Below, piece by piece: positions 1 to 7,003 of a DNA stretch of 25,552 nucleotides. Each line of letters starts with the position of its first letter. Positions within the stretch are counted from its first letter, which is position 1. The notes beneath the pieces were generated by a model. That model worked only from the letters and a program-made list of their open reading frames with translations, searched no databases and had not been told where the DNA came from. The position numbers and the translations under genes are program-made. Source of the DNA: Acidimicrobiaceae bacterium (GTDB taxonomy: Bacteria > Actinomycetota > Acidimicrobiia > Acidimicrobiales > Palsa-688); the NCBI GenBank assembly GCA_003156795.1, contig PMHU01000316.1, positions 35,640-61,191 on the forward strand, in the 5' to 3' direction.

Positions 1-126
1 GCGACCGTCAACCTTTATACCCAGGTCAACGAGGGAGGGTCCCCGACCACAATCTCGGTCCCCTGTGGAGTTCCCACAGCCACCGGAGGCGGTCAGTTCA
101 TCGCTGCCACGATCAAAGTCACGTAG
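1..126 (+). CDS. 3' end of an unknown, probably secreted beta-rich protein (5' truncated by window)
   Basis: Frame 1 is open from the first base to a TAG at 124-126 and encodes the last 41 residues of a plus-strand gene. The peptide is rich in Thr, Val and Gly, contains one Cys in a VPCGVPTATGGG stretch, and ends FIAATIKVT. Alternating hydrophobic/Thr patterning suggests beta strands, as in extracellular proteins. No family is recognised. A perfect 12-bp hairpin about 50 bases downstream fits the end of a transcription unit, which supports this being a real gene end. The function is unknown, and the call rests on the open frame, its composition and the downstream hairpin. Confidence 0.55.
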   Translation, partial: ATVNLYTQVNEGGSPTTISVPCGVPTATGGGQFIAATIKVT

Positions 127-173
127 CAAGCGGAAACCTTCACAGGTTGTCGGCTCCGCGCCGACGCGATATG

Positions 174-205
174 GCGGTGGCGCCCTACCCGTGGGGCGCC
201 ACCGC
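174..205 (+). terminator. Perfect 12-bp GC-rich hairpin downstream of the truncated first gene
   Basis: GCGGTGGCGCCC at 174-185 pairs perfectly with GGGCGCCACCGC at 194-205 around an 8-base loop. It lies 48 bases after the TAG of the plus-strand gene. There is no T-tract, so it would be a U-less, actinobacterial-style terminator or a 3' stabilising hairpin. Confidence 0.45.
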
Positions 206-352
206 TCGCGCTCGGCCTTGATCCGGCGAGCCAAGACACCCTGCCGCCGCGGAAGGGGCCCGGCCAGGCGATGCCGGCACCTCACAGATCTACTGTCATG
301 CGCTCCGTGGGAGTTTGTTCCTCAACCGCCTCGGTTGGGCGAGGTGTTCTCT

Positions 353-1080
353 CTAGGTGGGTGTGGTGGTCGGGTGACGGCGCCGGCTGTGGTCGCGGGC
401 TTTGGCGAGCGCGGTGATTGATTCACCGCCGAATAGCTCGGGGTGGAGGTAGCGGCCTCGGTCGTCGGCTGGCTTGTTGACTTCGACGGCGATGCGGTTG
501 GCGTTGGCCCAGGCGTCCTGGCGAATTCCCGTGACCTGCCACGACACCTCCTGAGCTGACCGGCCACCGGCAATAGAGAACTTGCCGTCCGCCACCCGCT
601 TCGAAATGTGCAAGTCAGGCGCGGGCTGGTCCAACCCGGTGAGGGTGTAGCGGTAGTCGCGGCTGAGCGCTTCGAACCAGTCCGGCAAGGTGACGGTCGC
701 CCGTCCGTCGCGGTCGAGGACCACGGTGCCGTCGTAGATGCTCTTCATGTCGGGCGATTCCACGAAGGAGTGGTACAGGTACTTGCCAGCGGGGTCGAGG
801 GGGTGGTCGATCTTGAACGACCCGCCCCCTTTGGACAACGACCCCGACACCTCGGCCTTCCCGTCCACGTAAAGCGCGTCGGAGCTTGCCGACTTGGCGT
901 ACACGCCGTAGTTATCGGTCGAGGTGCCGTAGACGCCGATGCTGTCGTTGGTCGCGGTGCCGTAGACACCGAAGCCGCCGCTGGTTGCGCTGCCGTACAC
1001 GCCGTAGGGGCCGGATGAGCTGCCGTAGACGCCGGTGCCGAAGATCGAGCTTCAGAGTCGGCAGTCTCAAAGAGGTTCAT
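353..1080 (-). pseudogene. Broken GVYG-repeat surface protein, intact C-terminal domain
   Basis: The minus-strand frame open from 1051 to the TAG at 353-355 encodes a series of GVYG-type repeats (FGTGVYGS, YGVYGSAT, FGVYGTAT, IGVYGTST, YGVYAKS). These are followed by a C-terminal domain of about 150 residues with YLYHSFVESPDM, VTLPDWFEAL, EVSWQVTGIRQDA and a RGRYLHPELFG end. That domain recurs at the C terminus of large repeat-rich proteins in several bacterial phyla; its function is not established. No credible start exists in this frame: it is preceded by TGA at 1052-1054, and the only in-frame GTG lies inside a repeat. A different frame has an ATG at 1080 (MNLFETADSEARSS) that would run into the repeat frame if one base were missing. 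The gene is therefore either frameshifted near 1040-1055 or 5'-deleted. Relatives are much longer, so most of the repeat region is probably gone. Confidence 0.6.
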
Positions 1081-1096
1081 CGGACAACGCCTTAGG

Positions 1097-1606
1097 TCAG
1101 TCGACTCCCAGGGTGACACGCAACGGCGGGCCGACGATGACGGTGCCATGCCGTTTTGTGGCTGCCTCGATGCCGTCAGGCTGCGCGGGTCCGGGCGGGA
1201 CCCGCGCCATGTCCTCGATCATGGGGAATAGCCCTCCCGGCGTCATGACGTTGACTGCCCGGACCAGCTCGTCGCCGTTGTGCACGTTGTCGAAGGTGTG
1301 CGGCATCCGGGGTGGGATGCTGATGAACTCGCCGGGCCCGAGGTCGAGGATCTCTTCGCCGGCCTGGAGCGTCAGCACTCCTTCGAGGACATAGAAGGTG
1401 TCGTCTTGTTCTTCGTGGTAGTGCAACGGTGGACCGGTTCTGGGCGCGAACGTGGCGACCATGAAATCGAAGCGTCCCGCGGTGTCGTGCGCGGCCGCCT
1501 TGAACAAGTGCGGGCTCCCGAACGCGAGCTGACCCTCATCCGCTTTTGCCAGGAGATACCTCGGGGTGTTCGCCGGCGTCGTGGTGTTCGTCGTGACCCT
1601 GGTCAT
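1097..1606 (-). CDS. Cupin-domain protein (quercetinase/RmlC-like fold)
   Basis: This encodes 169 residues from an ATG at 1606 preceded by GGGGAGGACAA, a clear ribosome binding site. A possible in-frame start 42 bases upstream lacks one. A single conserved cupin barrel is visible. Motif 1 reads GPPLHYHEEQDDTFYVLEG and supplies the HxH...E metal ligands. Motif 2 reads GEFISIPPRMPHTFDN and supplies the fourth His. Such small single-domain cupins bind a divalent metal and act as dioxygenases, isomerases or sensors; the substrate cannot be read from the sequence. The N-terminal 15 residues are Thr-rich. It is divergent from the downstream histidine kinase gene and appears to be monocistronic. Family is certain, specific reaction is not. 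Confidence 0.88.
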   Translation of the reverse strand: MTRVTTNTTTPANTPRYLLAKADEGQLAFGSPHLFKAAAHDTAGRFDFMVATFAPRTGPPLHYHEEQDDTFYVLEGVLTLQAGEEILDLGPGEFISIPPRMPHTFDNVHNGDELVRAVNVMTPGGLFPMIEDMARVPPGPAQPDGIEAATKRHGTVIVGPPLRVTLGVD

Positions 1607-2052
1607 TTGTCCTCCCCGGCTGTGGATGGGTTCTGGTGCGACAGTCACAGTTTACGGAGGCGGCACCGTTGAGACGGCGCGGCCGGTGACCGCCGCCGTC
1701 GTCGGTAGCGGGCTCTACTGGCTTCCCTCAACCGCCCCTGCTGATGAGGTGTGGCGGTTTCGCGTTGGAAGCCTGGTCAGGTGTGTAGAGCCCGATGGCG
1801 TCCTGGTAGCCGTCGGGTCGTTCGACCCCCTAGACGACGCATAACAAATCCATCTCGCGTGCCCGGCGGCGATGGTAAGTCCGACGAGACCAGCGCGGAA
1901 TCGTCGTACCGCGACAGAACGCCTCTATCTCTTCTGCTTAGCAGTCTTCTCACGTACTTCTAACGTTCATCGTCGAGTCTGTTGGGCGTGACAGAGGATA
2001 GGCCCGGTTGCGGGCACCGCCGACGGGTCGGCGCGGGTCGTCACGGACTGAC
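1607..2052. other. Intergenic stretch without a recognised gene
   Basis: This is 446 bases between the divergent cupin and histidine kinase genes. The short open frames here (for example on the plus strand around 1751-1963) give Arg-rich, low-complexity translations typical of noncoding high-GC DNA. No tRNA, riboswitch or strong hairpin was recognised. It must carry promoters for both flanking genes, but none is convincing by eye. The segment 1900-1970 is locally AT-richer. No remnant of a response regulator ahead of the kinase could be read. Confidence 0.5.
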
Positions 2053-3468
2053 ATGAAGGGCACTCTCCGACGGTTCACGCTTCGTGCTCGCCTTTCAGCG
2101 CTCGCCGCTATCGCCGTCGGCATCACCGTCGCAGCGACCGCGGCGGTCGCGTACTTCTTTGTCAGCAGTCAGCTCAACAACCAAGTCGACACCCAGATCC
2201 AGACCGATATTCGCATCGCCACATCCTTAGGCCAGAACGGCCTTTTCGATGTCCGGAGCGCATCGAGTGTGGTGGCACGTTTTCGTGGCGACCTACTACA
2301 AGTAGTCGGGCCCGACGGTCTGTACTACCGCCCCCCGGGAGCGTTCCCCTCGCAGGCACGCCTACCCGTGACTCGCACCGACGAGGAGGTCGCCAGCGTC
2401 ACTCTGGGTCGACAAACGGTGTCGAGAACGGTGAGCATAAGCGGTACTACCTATCGGGTGGAGACGGTGGGCGGTCTGCTCCAGGCGCAGGATGGTACCC
2501 CCCTGGCGTTACAGGTGGCGCACCCGATCAACGACATGATCCACACCCTCAAGGAGCTGCGCTTCGCTCTGTTTATGCTGGCGCTGGGTGGTATCGCGGT
2601 GGCGGTTGGCCTCGGCTACGGGGTGGCTCTGGCCACCATCCGGCCGGTGGAACGACTCACCGCCGCCGCCGAGCACGTAGCCGCCACCGAGGACCTCGAC
2701 GCCGCCATCGACGACGAAGGCAACGACGAGGTGAGCCGGCTCGCTCAAGCATTCAACGCCATGCTCGCCGCCCTACGGTCCTCCCGACAACAGCAGGCCC
2801 AACTAGTCTCCGACGCCGGTCACGAACTGCGCACACCGCTGACCAGCCTGCGGACCAACATAGAGGTGCTGGTCAAGGTCCCCGACCTACCCAGCGACGA
2901 CCGCAGCGGGCTACTGGCCGACGTCCAATCACAGGTCGAGGAACTCACCACCCTGGTGGGAGATCTCGTGGAACTCGGACGCCACGACGAAAACGAATCC
3001 GAACGTACCGAAGTAGGGCTCCATCTGATCGTCGAACGCGCCCTGGACCGGGCCCGCCGCCGCGATATAGGCATGCGCTTCATCGTCGAACTCGAAGCAG
3101 GGTCCGTCCTGGCCCAACCAGTGTTACTTGAACGGGCCGTTCTCAACGTGCTGGACAACGCCGTGAAGTTCTCCCCGCCCGGCGGTCCGATCGAGGTAAC
3201 CCTGAGGCGGTCAGATCACTGGGTCCTCGACATCGGCGACCATGGCAGAGGAATATCCCCCGAGGATCTTCCCAAAGTGTTCGACCGCTTCTACCGCGCA
3301 GCGGCCGCACGAAGCCTGCCAGGATCAGGACTAGGCCTCGCCATCGTCGCCCAGGTGATAACCGACATCGGAGGCCGGCTATCCGCCCTCCGCCGCTCCG
3401 AAGGTGGAACCCTCATACGCATCGAGCTTCCCATCGTCGCTGAGATCGAACCTGGCAAGAGCGAGTAA
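2053..3468 (+). CDS. Membrane sensor histidine kinase (HAMP, MprB/TcrY-like), orphan
   Basis: This is a 471-residue two-component sensor kinase. A first membrane helix spans about residues 13-38, an extracytoplasmic sensor domain about 39-168, and a second helix about 170-195. A HAMP linker begins at IRPVERLTAAAEHV. The HisKA dimerisation motif SDAGHELRTPLTSLR carries the phospho-accepting His257. The HATPase domain shows an N-box (NVLDNAVKFS, 365-374), G1 (DHGRG, 396-400), F-box (FDRFYRA) and G2 (GSGLGLA, 424-430), so all catalytic motifs are present. I chose the ATG at 2053 (MKGTLRRF); the frame extends to a possible start at 2008 but that adds an unlikely basic leader, and neither start has a strong ribosome binding site. 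Kinases of this class are nearly always preceded by an OmpR-type regulator gene. Here the upstream gene is an opposing cupin, so the partner must lie elsewhere. Signal sensed: unknown. Confidence 0.9.
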   Translation: MKGTLRRFTLRARLSALAAIAVGITVAATAAVAYFFVSSQLNNQVDTQIQTDIRIATSLGQNGLFDVRSASSVVARFRGDLLQVVGPDGLYYRPPGAFPSQARLPVTRTDEEVASVTLGRQTVSRTVSISGTTYRVETVGGLLQAQDGTPLALQVAHPINDMIHTLKELRFALFMLALGGIAVAVGLGYGVALATIRPVERLTAAAEHVAATEDLDAAIDDEGNDEVSRLAQAFNAMLAALRSSRQQQAQLVSDAGHELRTPLTSLRTNIEVLVKVPDLPSDDRSGLLADVQSQVEELTTLVGDLVELGRHDENESERTEVGLHLIVERALDRARRRDIGMRFIVELEAGSVLAQPVLLERAVLNVLDNAVKFSPPGGPIEVTLRRSDHWVLDIGDHGRGISPEDLPKVFDRFYRAAAARSLPGSGLGLAIVAQVITDIGGRLSALRRSEGGTLIRIELPIVAEIEPGKSE

Positions 3469-3570
3469 CAGAGGGATCCGGCACGCGCTTCCGACCTACC
3501 AGTCGAGGGCGGGAACGACAGCTCCATAGTCGGCCCGTTTCGCCAGGCCCGTCGTTTGACGAAAACCGCT

Positions 3571-3598
3571 TTGCGAGGCCGGATCCGGTCCCTACACT
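3571..3598 (+). promoter_or_regulatory. Candidate sigma-70-type promoter for the SEC-C gene
   Basis: TTGCGA (3571-3576) and TACACT (3593-3598) are separated by 16 bases and lie just upstream of the GAGGAGG ribosome binding site at 3611-3617. The match to consensus is moderate, so this is a prediction only. Confidence 0.3.
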
Positions 3599-3625
3599 TT
3601 TTGATCTCCCGAGGAGGTGCCCGAA

Positions 3626-3871
3626 ATGGCTAAGTGTTACGAAGACGGCGGAGACAGCTTTTAGCTCCATGAGCAAACGCCGATCGGGTTACCCAAGCGA
3701 GACTCACGTCAAGCGAGGTGACCGATTCGTCCACGGCGACAAGGAGTTGATTCGAGAAGCTCGGCCGACAAGATCTGTGTCCCTGCGACTCGGGCCGACG
3801 CTTTCAAGAACTGTTGCCTGAAGACAGGTAACTTCGACGGGAGCGCCCGCGGCTACTACCGCCGCGACTGA
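3626..3871 (+). pseudogene. Small SEC-C zinc-motif protein interrupted by three +1 frameshifts
   Basis: A strong ribosome binding site (GAGGAGG, 3611-3617) precedes ATG 3626, which reads MAKCYEDGGDSF and then TAG. Frame +1 continues as MSKRRSGYPSETHVKRGD and on through VHGDKELI. The next frame gives EKLGRQDLCPCDSGRRF, and the last gives KNCCLKTGNFDG up to TGA at 3871. Removing one T from each of three T-runs (3659-3662, 3751-3752, 3802-3804) restores one continuous 80-residue protein. Its core, GRQDLCPCDSGRRFKNCC, is a SEC-C motif (usual form GRNDPCPCGSGKKFKxCC), a C-x-C...CC zinc-binding module found at the SecA C terminus and in small stand-alone proteins. One Gly of the consensus is Asp here. 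Either the gene is decaying or the assembly carries homopolymer errors. As written it cannot make the full protein. The restored frame is direct observation; the cause is inference. Confidence 0.75.
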
Positions 3872-3980
3872 CATTCTGGCCGACCTGCCGGTAAGGCGGG
3901 AATCCGGAGCCGCAATCCCGACGGGGATCGAAGGCTGAAGGCAGGTAGTAGACCCGGTCCCGCGCCAGTTCGTTCTTTCT

Positions 3981-4031
3981 GGCGCTCCGACGAGCGCCGG
4001 GATTGCTCTCCGGAAGGAGCGCTTCTTCCGG
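3981..4031. repeat. Two adjacent inverted repeats 3' of the small ORF
   Basis: GGCGCTC (3981-3987) and GAGCGCC (3992-3998) form a perfect 7-bp stem with a 4-base loop. At 4010-4031, CCGGAAGGAGCGCTTCTTCCGG is a 22-base palindrome with one mismatched pair. They lie just beyond the stop (4039) of the minus-strand ORF and after the SEC-C gene end (3871). They could serve as a bidirectional terminator, though there is no U-tract on either strand. Confidence 0.4.
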
Positions 4032-4038
4032 AACGGCG

Positions 4039-4377
4039 CTATGGCTCGGCTTCGAGCTGCACGAGCAACGAGGGCAAGATGTCTTCGCGAGCGGCATCGG
4101 GACCACTGACTGTAAGCAGTAGGTCGTGACGCCGATAGAACTCGTATCGGCAGCCATCGGTCGCAACCAAGACTTGGACGTGGGCACGCCACGGAATGCC
4201 GCTCTTGGGCGTAAATACGACACCCTCGTTCGTCACCCGGACAAGCACCCGACCGTGCCAATCCTCTTCGATGTTTACCAGCACGGCCGCCAGGGCCTTA
4301 TTGACATGGTCCGGGCCGGATGAACGGAGACGCTCCAATGCGGCCGTCCAGGGGTCCTTATGGGGAATCACACACAA
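4039..4377 (-). CDS. Hypothetical protein, up to 112 residues
   Basis: This minus-strand frame gives a protein of balanced, native-like composition. A helical N-terminal part (DPWTAALERLRSSG, HVNKALAAVLVNIEEDW) is followed by predicted strands (GRVLVRVTNEGVVF, WRAHVQVLVATDGCRYEF, HDLLLTVSG). Start candidates are TTG at 4377 and GTG at 4371, and neither has a visible ribosome binding site, which lowers confidence. Third codon positions are mostly G/C, as in neighbouring genes. Overlapping plus-strand and other minus-strand frames give Arg/Ser-rich nonsense. No family is recognised. It lies on the same strand as the large secreted repeat gene, starting about 88 bases after that gene's stop, so the two could be cotranscribed. 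It could be a fragment of a longer ancestral gene. Confidence 0.5.
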   Translation of the reverse strand: MCVIPHKDPWTAALERLRSSGPDHVNKALAAVLVNIEEDWHGRVLVRVTNEGVVFTPKSGIPWRAHVQVLVATDGCRYEFYRRHDLLLTVSGPDAAREDILPSLLVQLEAEP

Positions 4378-4464
4378 AGTATGACGGGACCACTACAGAA
4401 CATCCAGCGGCCAGGCTGCCTCCTGTGTCGGAAAGCTCAGCCGCGCCCGACCCTGGCCTGGGGC

Positions 4465-6834
4465 TCAGCTTTCGGTCTCTCCCAGCGTGGATCCGAAACC
4501 GGTCACGGTATAGGAGCCGCCCACCGCAGTGCACGCTGTTGCGGCCGTGCATGACACGCCGCTGAGGGTGCTTGCGACGGCCCCTGCCGGATTGGGGGTG
4601 GTCTGGACGGTCCACGAGGTGCCGTTCCAGCTATCGGCCAAGGTGGCCTGGGTGCCGAGCGAGTCCTCGTAGAAGCCGACGGCCGTGCATGCGTCAGCGG
4701 CGGTGCAAGAGATGCCGAACGGCAGGGTGTAGACCGAGGTCGTCGGGTTGGGCATGCTCTCGATCTTCCATGCGGTGCCGTCCCATATCTCGTCGAGGGA
4801 CCGCGAGGATTGTTCGGAGTTCAAGTGCCCACCTGTCGCGTTGCAAGCGCCGGCGGCGCTGCAGGACACCCCGAGCAGAATTGTGGCGAGGGCGCCGCCC
4901 GGGTTCGGGGTGGGCTGAACCTTCCAAGTGGTGCCGTCCCATCCCTCCGCCAGGGTCACCTGGGTCCCGTCCGCGTCGATGTCGTTCCCTACCGCCTCAC
5001 ATGTGTCGGCGGCCGCGCAAGAAACTCCGGCCAGGATGCCCTCGGATGATCCGGCCGGGTTCGGCGTCGTCTGGATGGTCCAGGAGGTGCCGTTCCACGC
5101 CTCCGCCAGCGGTGCCTCGCTAGTCGAGCCGAAAGAGGTGCCGACAGCAGTGCAGGCATCGGCGGCCACGCAAGACACCGCAGTCAGGGCGCTACTGACC
5201 GACCCGGCTGGGTTGGGTGTCGTCTGGATGGTCCAGGAGGTGCCGTTCCACGCTTCCGCCAACGGCGCCTGGCCGGTCGAGTTTAGGTATGAGCCCACAG
5301 CCGTGCACACATCGACGGACACGCACGACACTCCGGCCAGGACGGCTTGGAATGACCCGGCCGGAGTGACCGTCGGCTGAATCGACCAGGAGGTGCCGTT
5401 CCACGCCTCCGCCAGCGTCCCCGACGATGTGTAGCCCACGGCTACGCAGGCGTCGGCGGTGCTGCACGACACTGCTGCGAGAATGCTGGAGAGAGATCCT
5501 TTGCGGTTCGGGGTCGCCTCGATGGCCCAGGAACCGCCGTGCGACGCCTCGGCCAGGGTTACAGGGATGCCATACGAGTCGAGGTCCGAGCCGACAGCCG
5601 CGCACGCCTGGGCCGCAGAGCACGACACGCCACTCAGCAGACTTGTGTCATTCCCGTTGGGACTGCCAGGAGACTGGAGCTTCCACCTGCTGCCGTTCCA
5701 GGTTTCCGCCAACGCACCGTCGACGGAGGACCCGACGGCTGTACAAGCGTCAGTGGCGCTACACGACACGGCCGCCAGCAGATCCGAGGCGGAGCCTTTG
5801 GGGTTGGGGGTGCTTTGGACCGCCCAGGTGGTGCCGTTCCACGCCTCCGCCAAGGCCAGCTGTGTTCCCAAGGAGTTGTAATAGGAGCCGACGGCGATGC
5901 AGGCGTCGGCGGCAGGGCAAGATACCCCGGACAAGGAGCTGTCGGCCGGGTTGGGGGTGAGCCGGATTTTCCAGGAGGTTCCGTTCCACGTCTCCGCCAG
6001 CGTTCCGTACGCGGAGGAGCCGACCGCGACACACGCTGCCTTCGAAGCGCAAGACACCGACGACAGCGAACTAAAAGGTGAACCCGATGGGTTGGGCGTC
6101 GTGGGTATCTGCCAGGTCTTGCCGTTCCAGGTTTCGGCCAACGTTTCTGTACCGCTGGGGCCTAGATTCGTGCCGACCGCGGTGCATGTCGTTGCCCCCA
6201 GGCAAGACACCCCCGACAGGTAGCTTCCGAGGGACCCCTGCGGTTTGGGCGCCTTCTGCGCGCTCCATGCCGTGCCATTCCAGTTCTCGGCCAACGGCAG
6301 CTGCTTTCCAGAGGAGCTGACATAGGTTCCCACTGCGATGCAGGCGTCAACGGCGCTGCACGACACCCCACCCAGAGCGCTCTCAACAAAGCCAGCCGGA
6401 TTGGCCGCGGCCCCCAGCTTCCAAGACACGCCGTCCCAGGTCTCGACCAGGCTCACCTGGCTACCCGACAAGTTCGTGTAGTAGCCGACCGCCATGCAGG
6501 CGTCGGGGGCGCTACAGGATCCGGCCAGAATGGCCCCGTTGGCCACTGACAGGTTTGCAGTCGACTGCAGCGACCAGTCGGAGGCCCCGGCCGCCACGTC
6601 CTGGCCGCTTGCCGCCCGTTCGGGCGGCCAAGCCACGATGCCACGACGCGAACCGATACCGCGAACCCCGAACTGAGACGAGATCGCAGCAGTGGAAGTC
6701 GCCAGCCTCACCCCCGGTGATGATGCGCTAGCGGCCCGCGCCGGCGAGGTTTGCGCGATCCCAGTCGCAATCGTCGCCACTGCGACTCCACAGCAGATCC
6801 TCAATGCCCTTCCGGCACAACCGCGATGCCACAT
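4465..6834 (-). CDS. Large secreted repeat protein, 14 WNGTSW/VSC repeats
   Basis: This encodes 789 residues from an ATG at 6834 preceded by GGGAAGGGGAGCC. The N terminus has a signal peptide: basic MWHRGCAGRALR, a hydrophobic core (VAVATIATGIA) and a probable cleavage after SPARA. After about 85 residues come 14 tandem repeats of 44-52 residues. The consensus is LAEAWNGTSWTIQTTPNPAGS, a variable loop, then a VSCSAADACTAVG block. Every repeat keeps two Cys as C-x5-C, and most keep the Trp pair. Such repeats are common in secreted proteins of soil actinobacteria and usually carry no assigned function. The length and the one-strand-rich motif per repeat suggest beta-propeller blades, perhaps two 7-bladed rings; that is inference. 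The Cys pairs could form disulfides outside the cell. No anchor, LPXTG motif or C-terminal membrane helix is visible, so the protein is probably released or held non-covalently. Repeats 9-11 are nearly identical in DNA, which indicates recent duplication. Confidence 0.85.
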   Translation of the reverse strand: MWHRGCAGRALRICCGVAVATIATGIAQTSPARAASASSPGVRLATSTAAISSQFGVRGIGSRRGIVAWPPERAASGQDVAAGASDWSLQSTANLSVANGAILAGSCSAPDACMAVGYYTNLSGSQVSLVETWDGVSWKLGAAANPAGFVESALGGVSCSAVDACIAVGTYVSSSGKQLPLAENWNGTAWSAQKAPKPQGSLGSYLSGVSCLGATTCTAVGTNLGPSGTETLAETWNGKTWQIPTTPNPSGSPFSSLSSVSCASKAACVAVGSSAYGTLAETWNGTSWKIRLTPNPADSSLSGVSCPAADACIAVGSYYNSLGTQLALAEAWNGTTWAVQSTPNPKGSASDLLAAVSCSATDACTAVGSSVDGALAETWNGSRWKLQSPGSPNGNDTSLLSGVSCSAAQACAAVGSDLDSYGIPVTLAEASHGGSWAIEATPNRKGSLSSILAAVSCSTADACVAVGYTSSGTLAEAWNGTSWSIQPTVTPAGSFQAVLAGVSCVSVDVCTAVGSYLNSTGQAPLAEAWNGTSWTIQTTPNPAGSVSSALTAVSCVAADACTAVGTSFGSTSEAPLAEAWNGTSWTIQTTPNPAGSSEGILAGVSCAAADTCEAVGNDIDADGTQVTLAEGWDGTTWKVQPTPNPGGALATILLGVSCSAAGACNATGGHLNSEQSSRSLDEIWDGTAWKIESMPNPTTSVYTLPFGISCTAADACTAVGFYEDSLGTQATLADSWNGTSWTVQTTPNPAGAVASTLSGVSCTAATACTAVGGSYTVTGFGSTLGETES
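4480..6573 (-). repeat. Coding tandem repeats of about 132-156 bp within the secreted repeat gene
   Basis: There are 14 degenerate copies. The best-conserved neighbouring copies share an identical 35-base block at 5066-5100 and 5219-5253, offset 153 bases (51 codons). Copies vary by whole codons and the frame is never broken, so selection for the protein repeat is evident. Confidence 0.8.
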
Positions 6835-7003
6835 GGCTCCCCTTCCCCAACCCCTCCGTTGAGGATATCACCCGGCCACCAATGAACCGCTTCCGTTCCG
6901 CTCGTCATTGTCGGATTGGCTCTTGCGCCCGACCCCACCAGCCCTCAAGCGACGACCTGACCCGCGAGGTGATCGTGTCGGTAGCCACGGACCCATTAGC
7001 CGC

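Noticed and set aside
65..421. 118-residue plus-strand open frame near the left end
   Set aside because: Arg/Pro/Ser-rich translation without motif; it overlaps both the true end of the first gene and the hairpin, and runs antisense into the GVYG gene.
3704..4261. 185-residue minus-strand open frame
   Set aside because: Arg/Ser-rich shadow lying antisense to the SEC-C segments and out of frame with the 4039-4377 ORF, with no recognisable motif.
5427..5960. Long plus-strand open frames across the repeat gene
   Set aside because: They are Arg/Cys-rich reverse-strand shadows produced by the repeated GC-rich codons of the minus-strand gene.
4480..6573. Tandem repeats considered as a CRISPR array
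   Set aside because: Units are 132-156 bases, translate in one uninterrupted frame and vary by codons; there are no short identical repeats with unique spacers.
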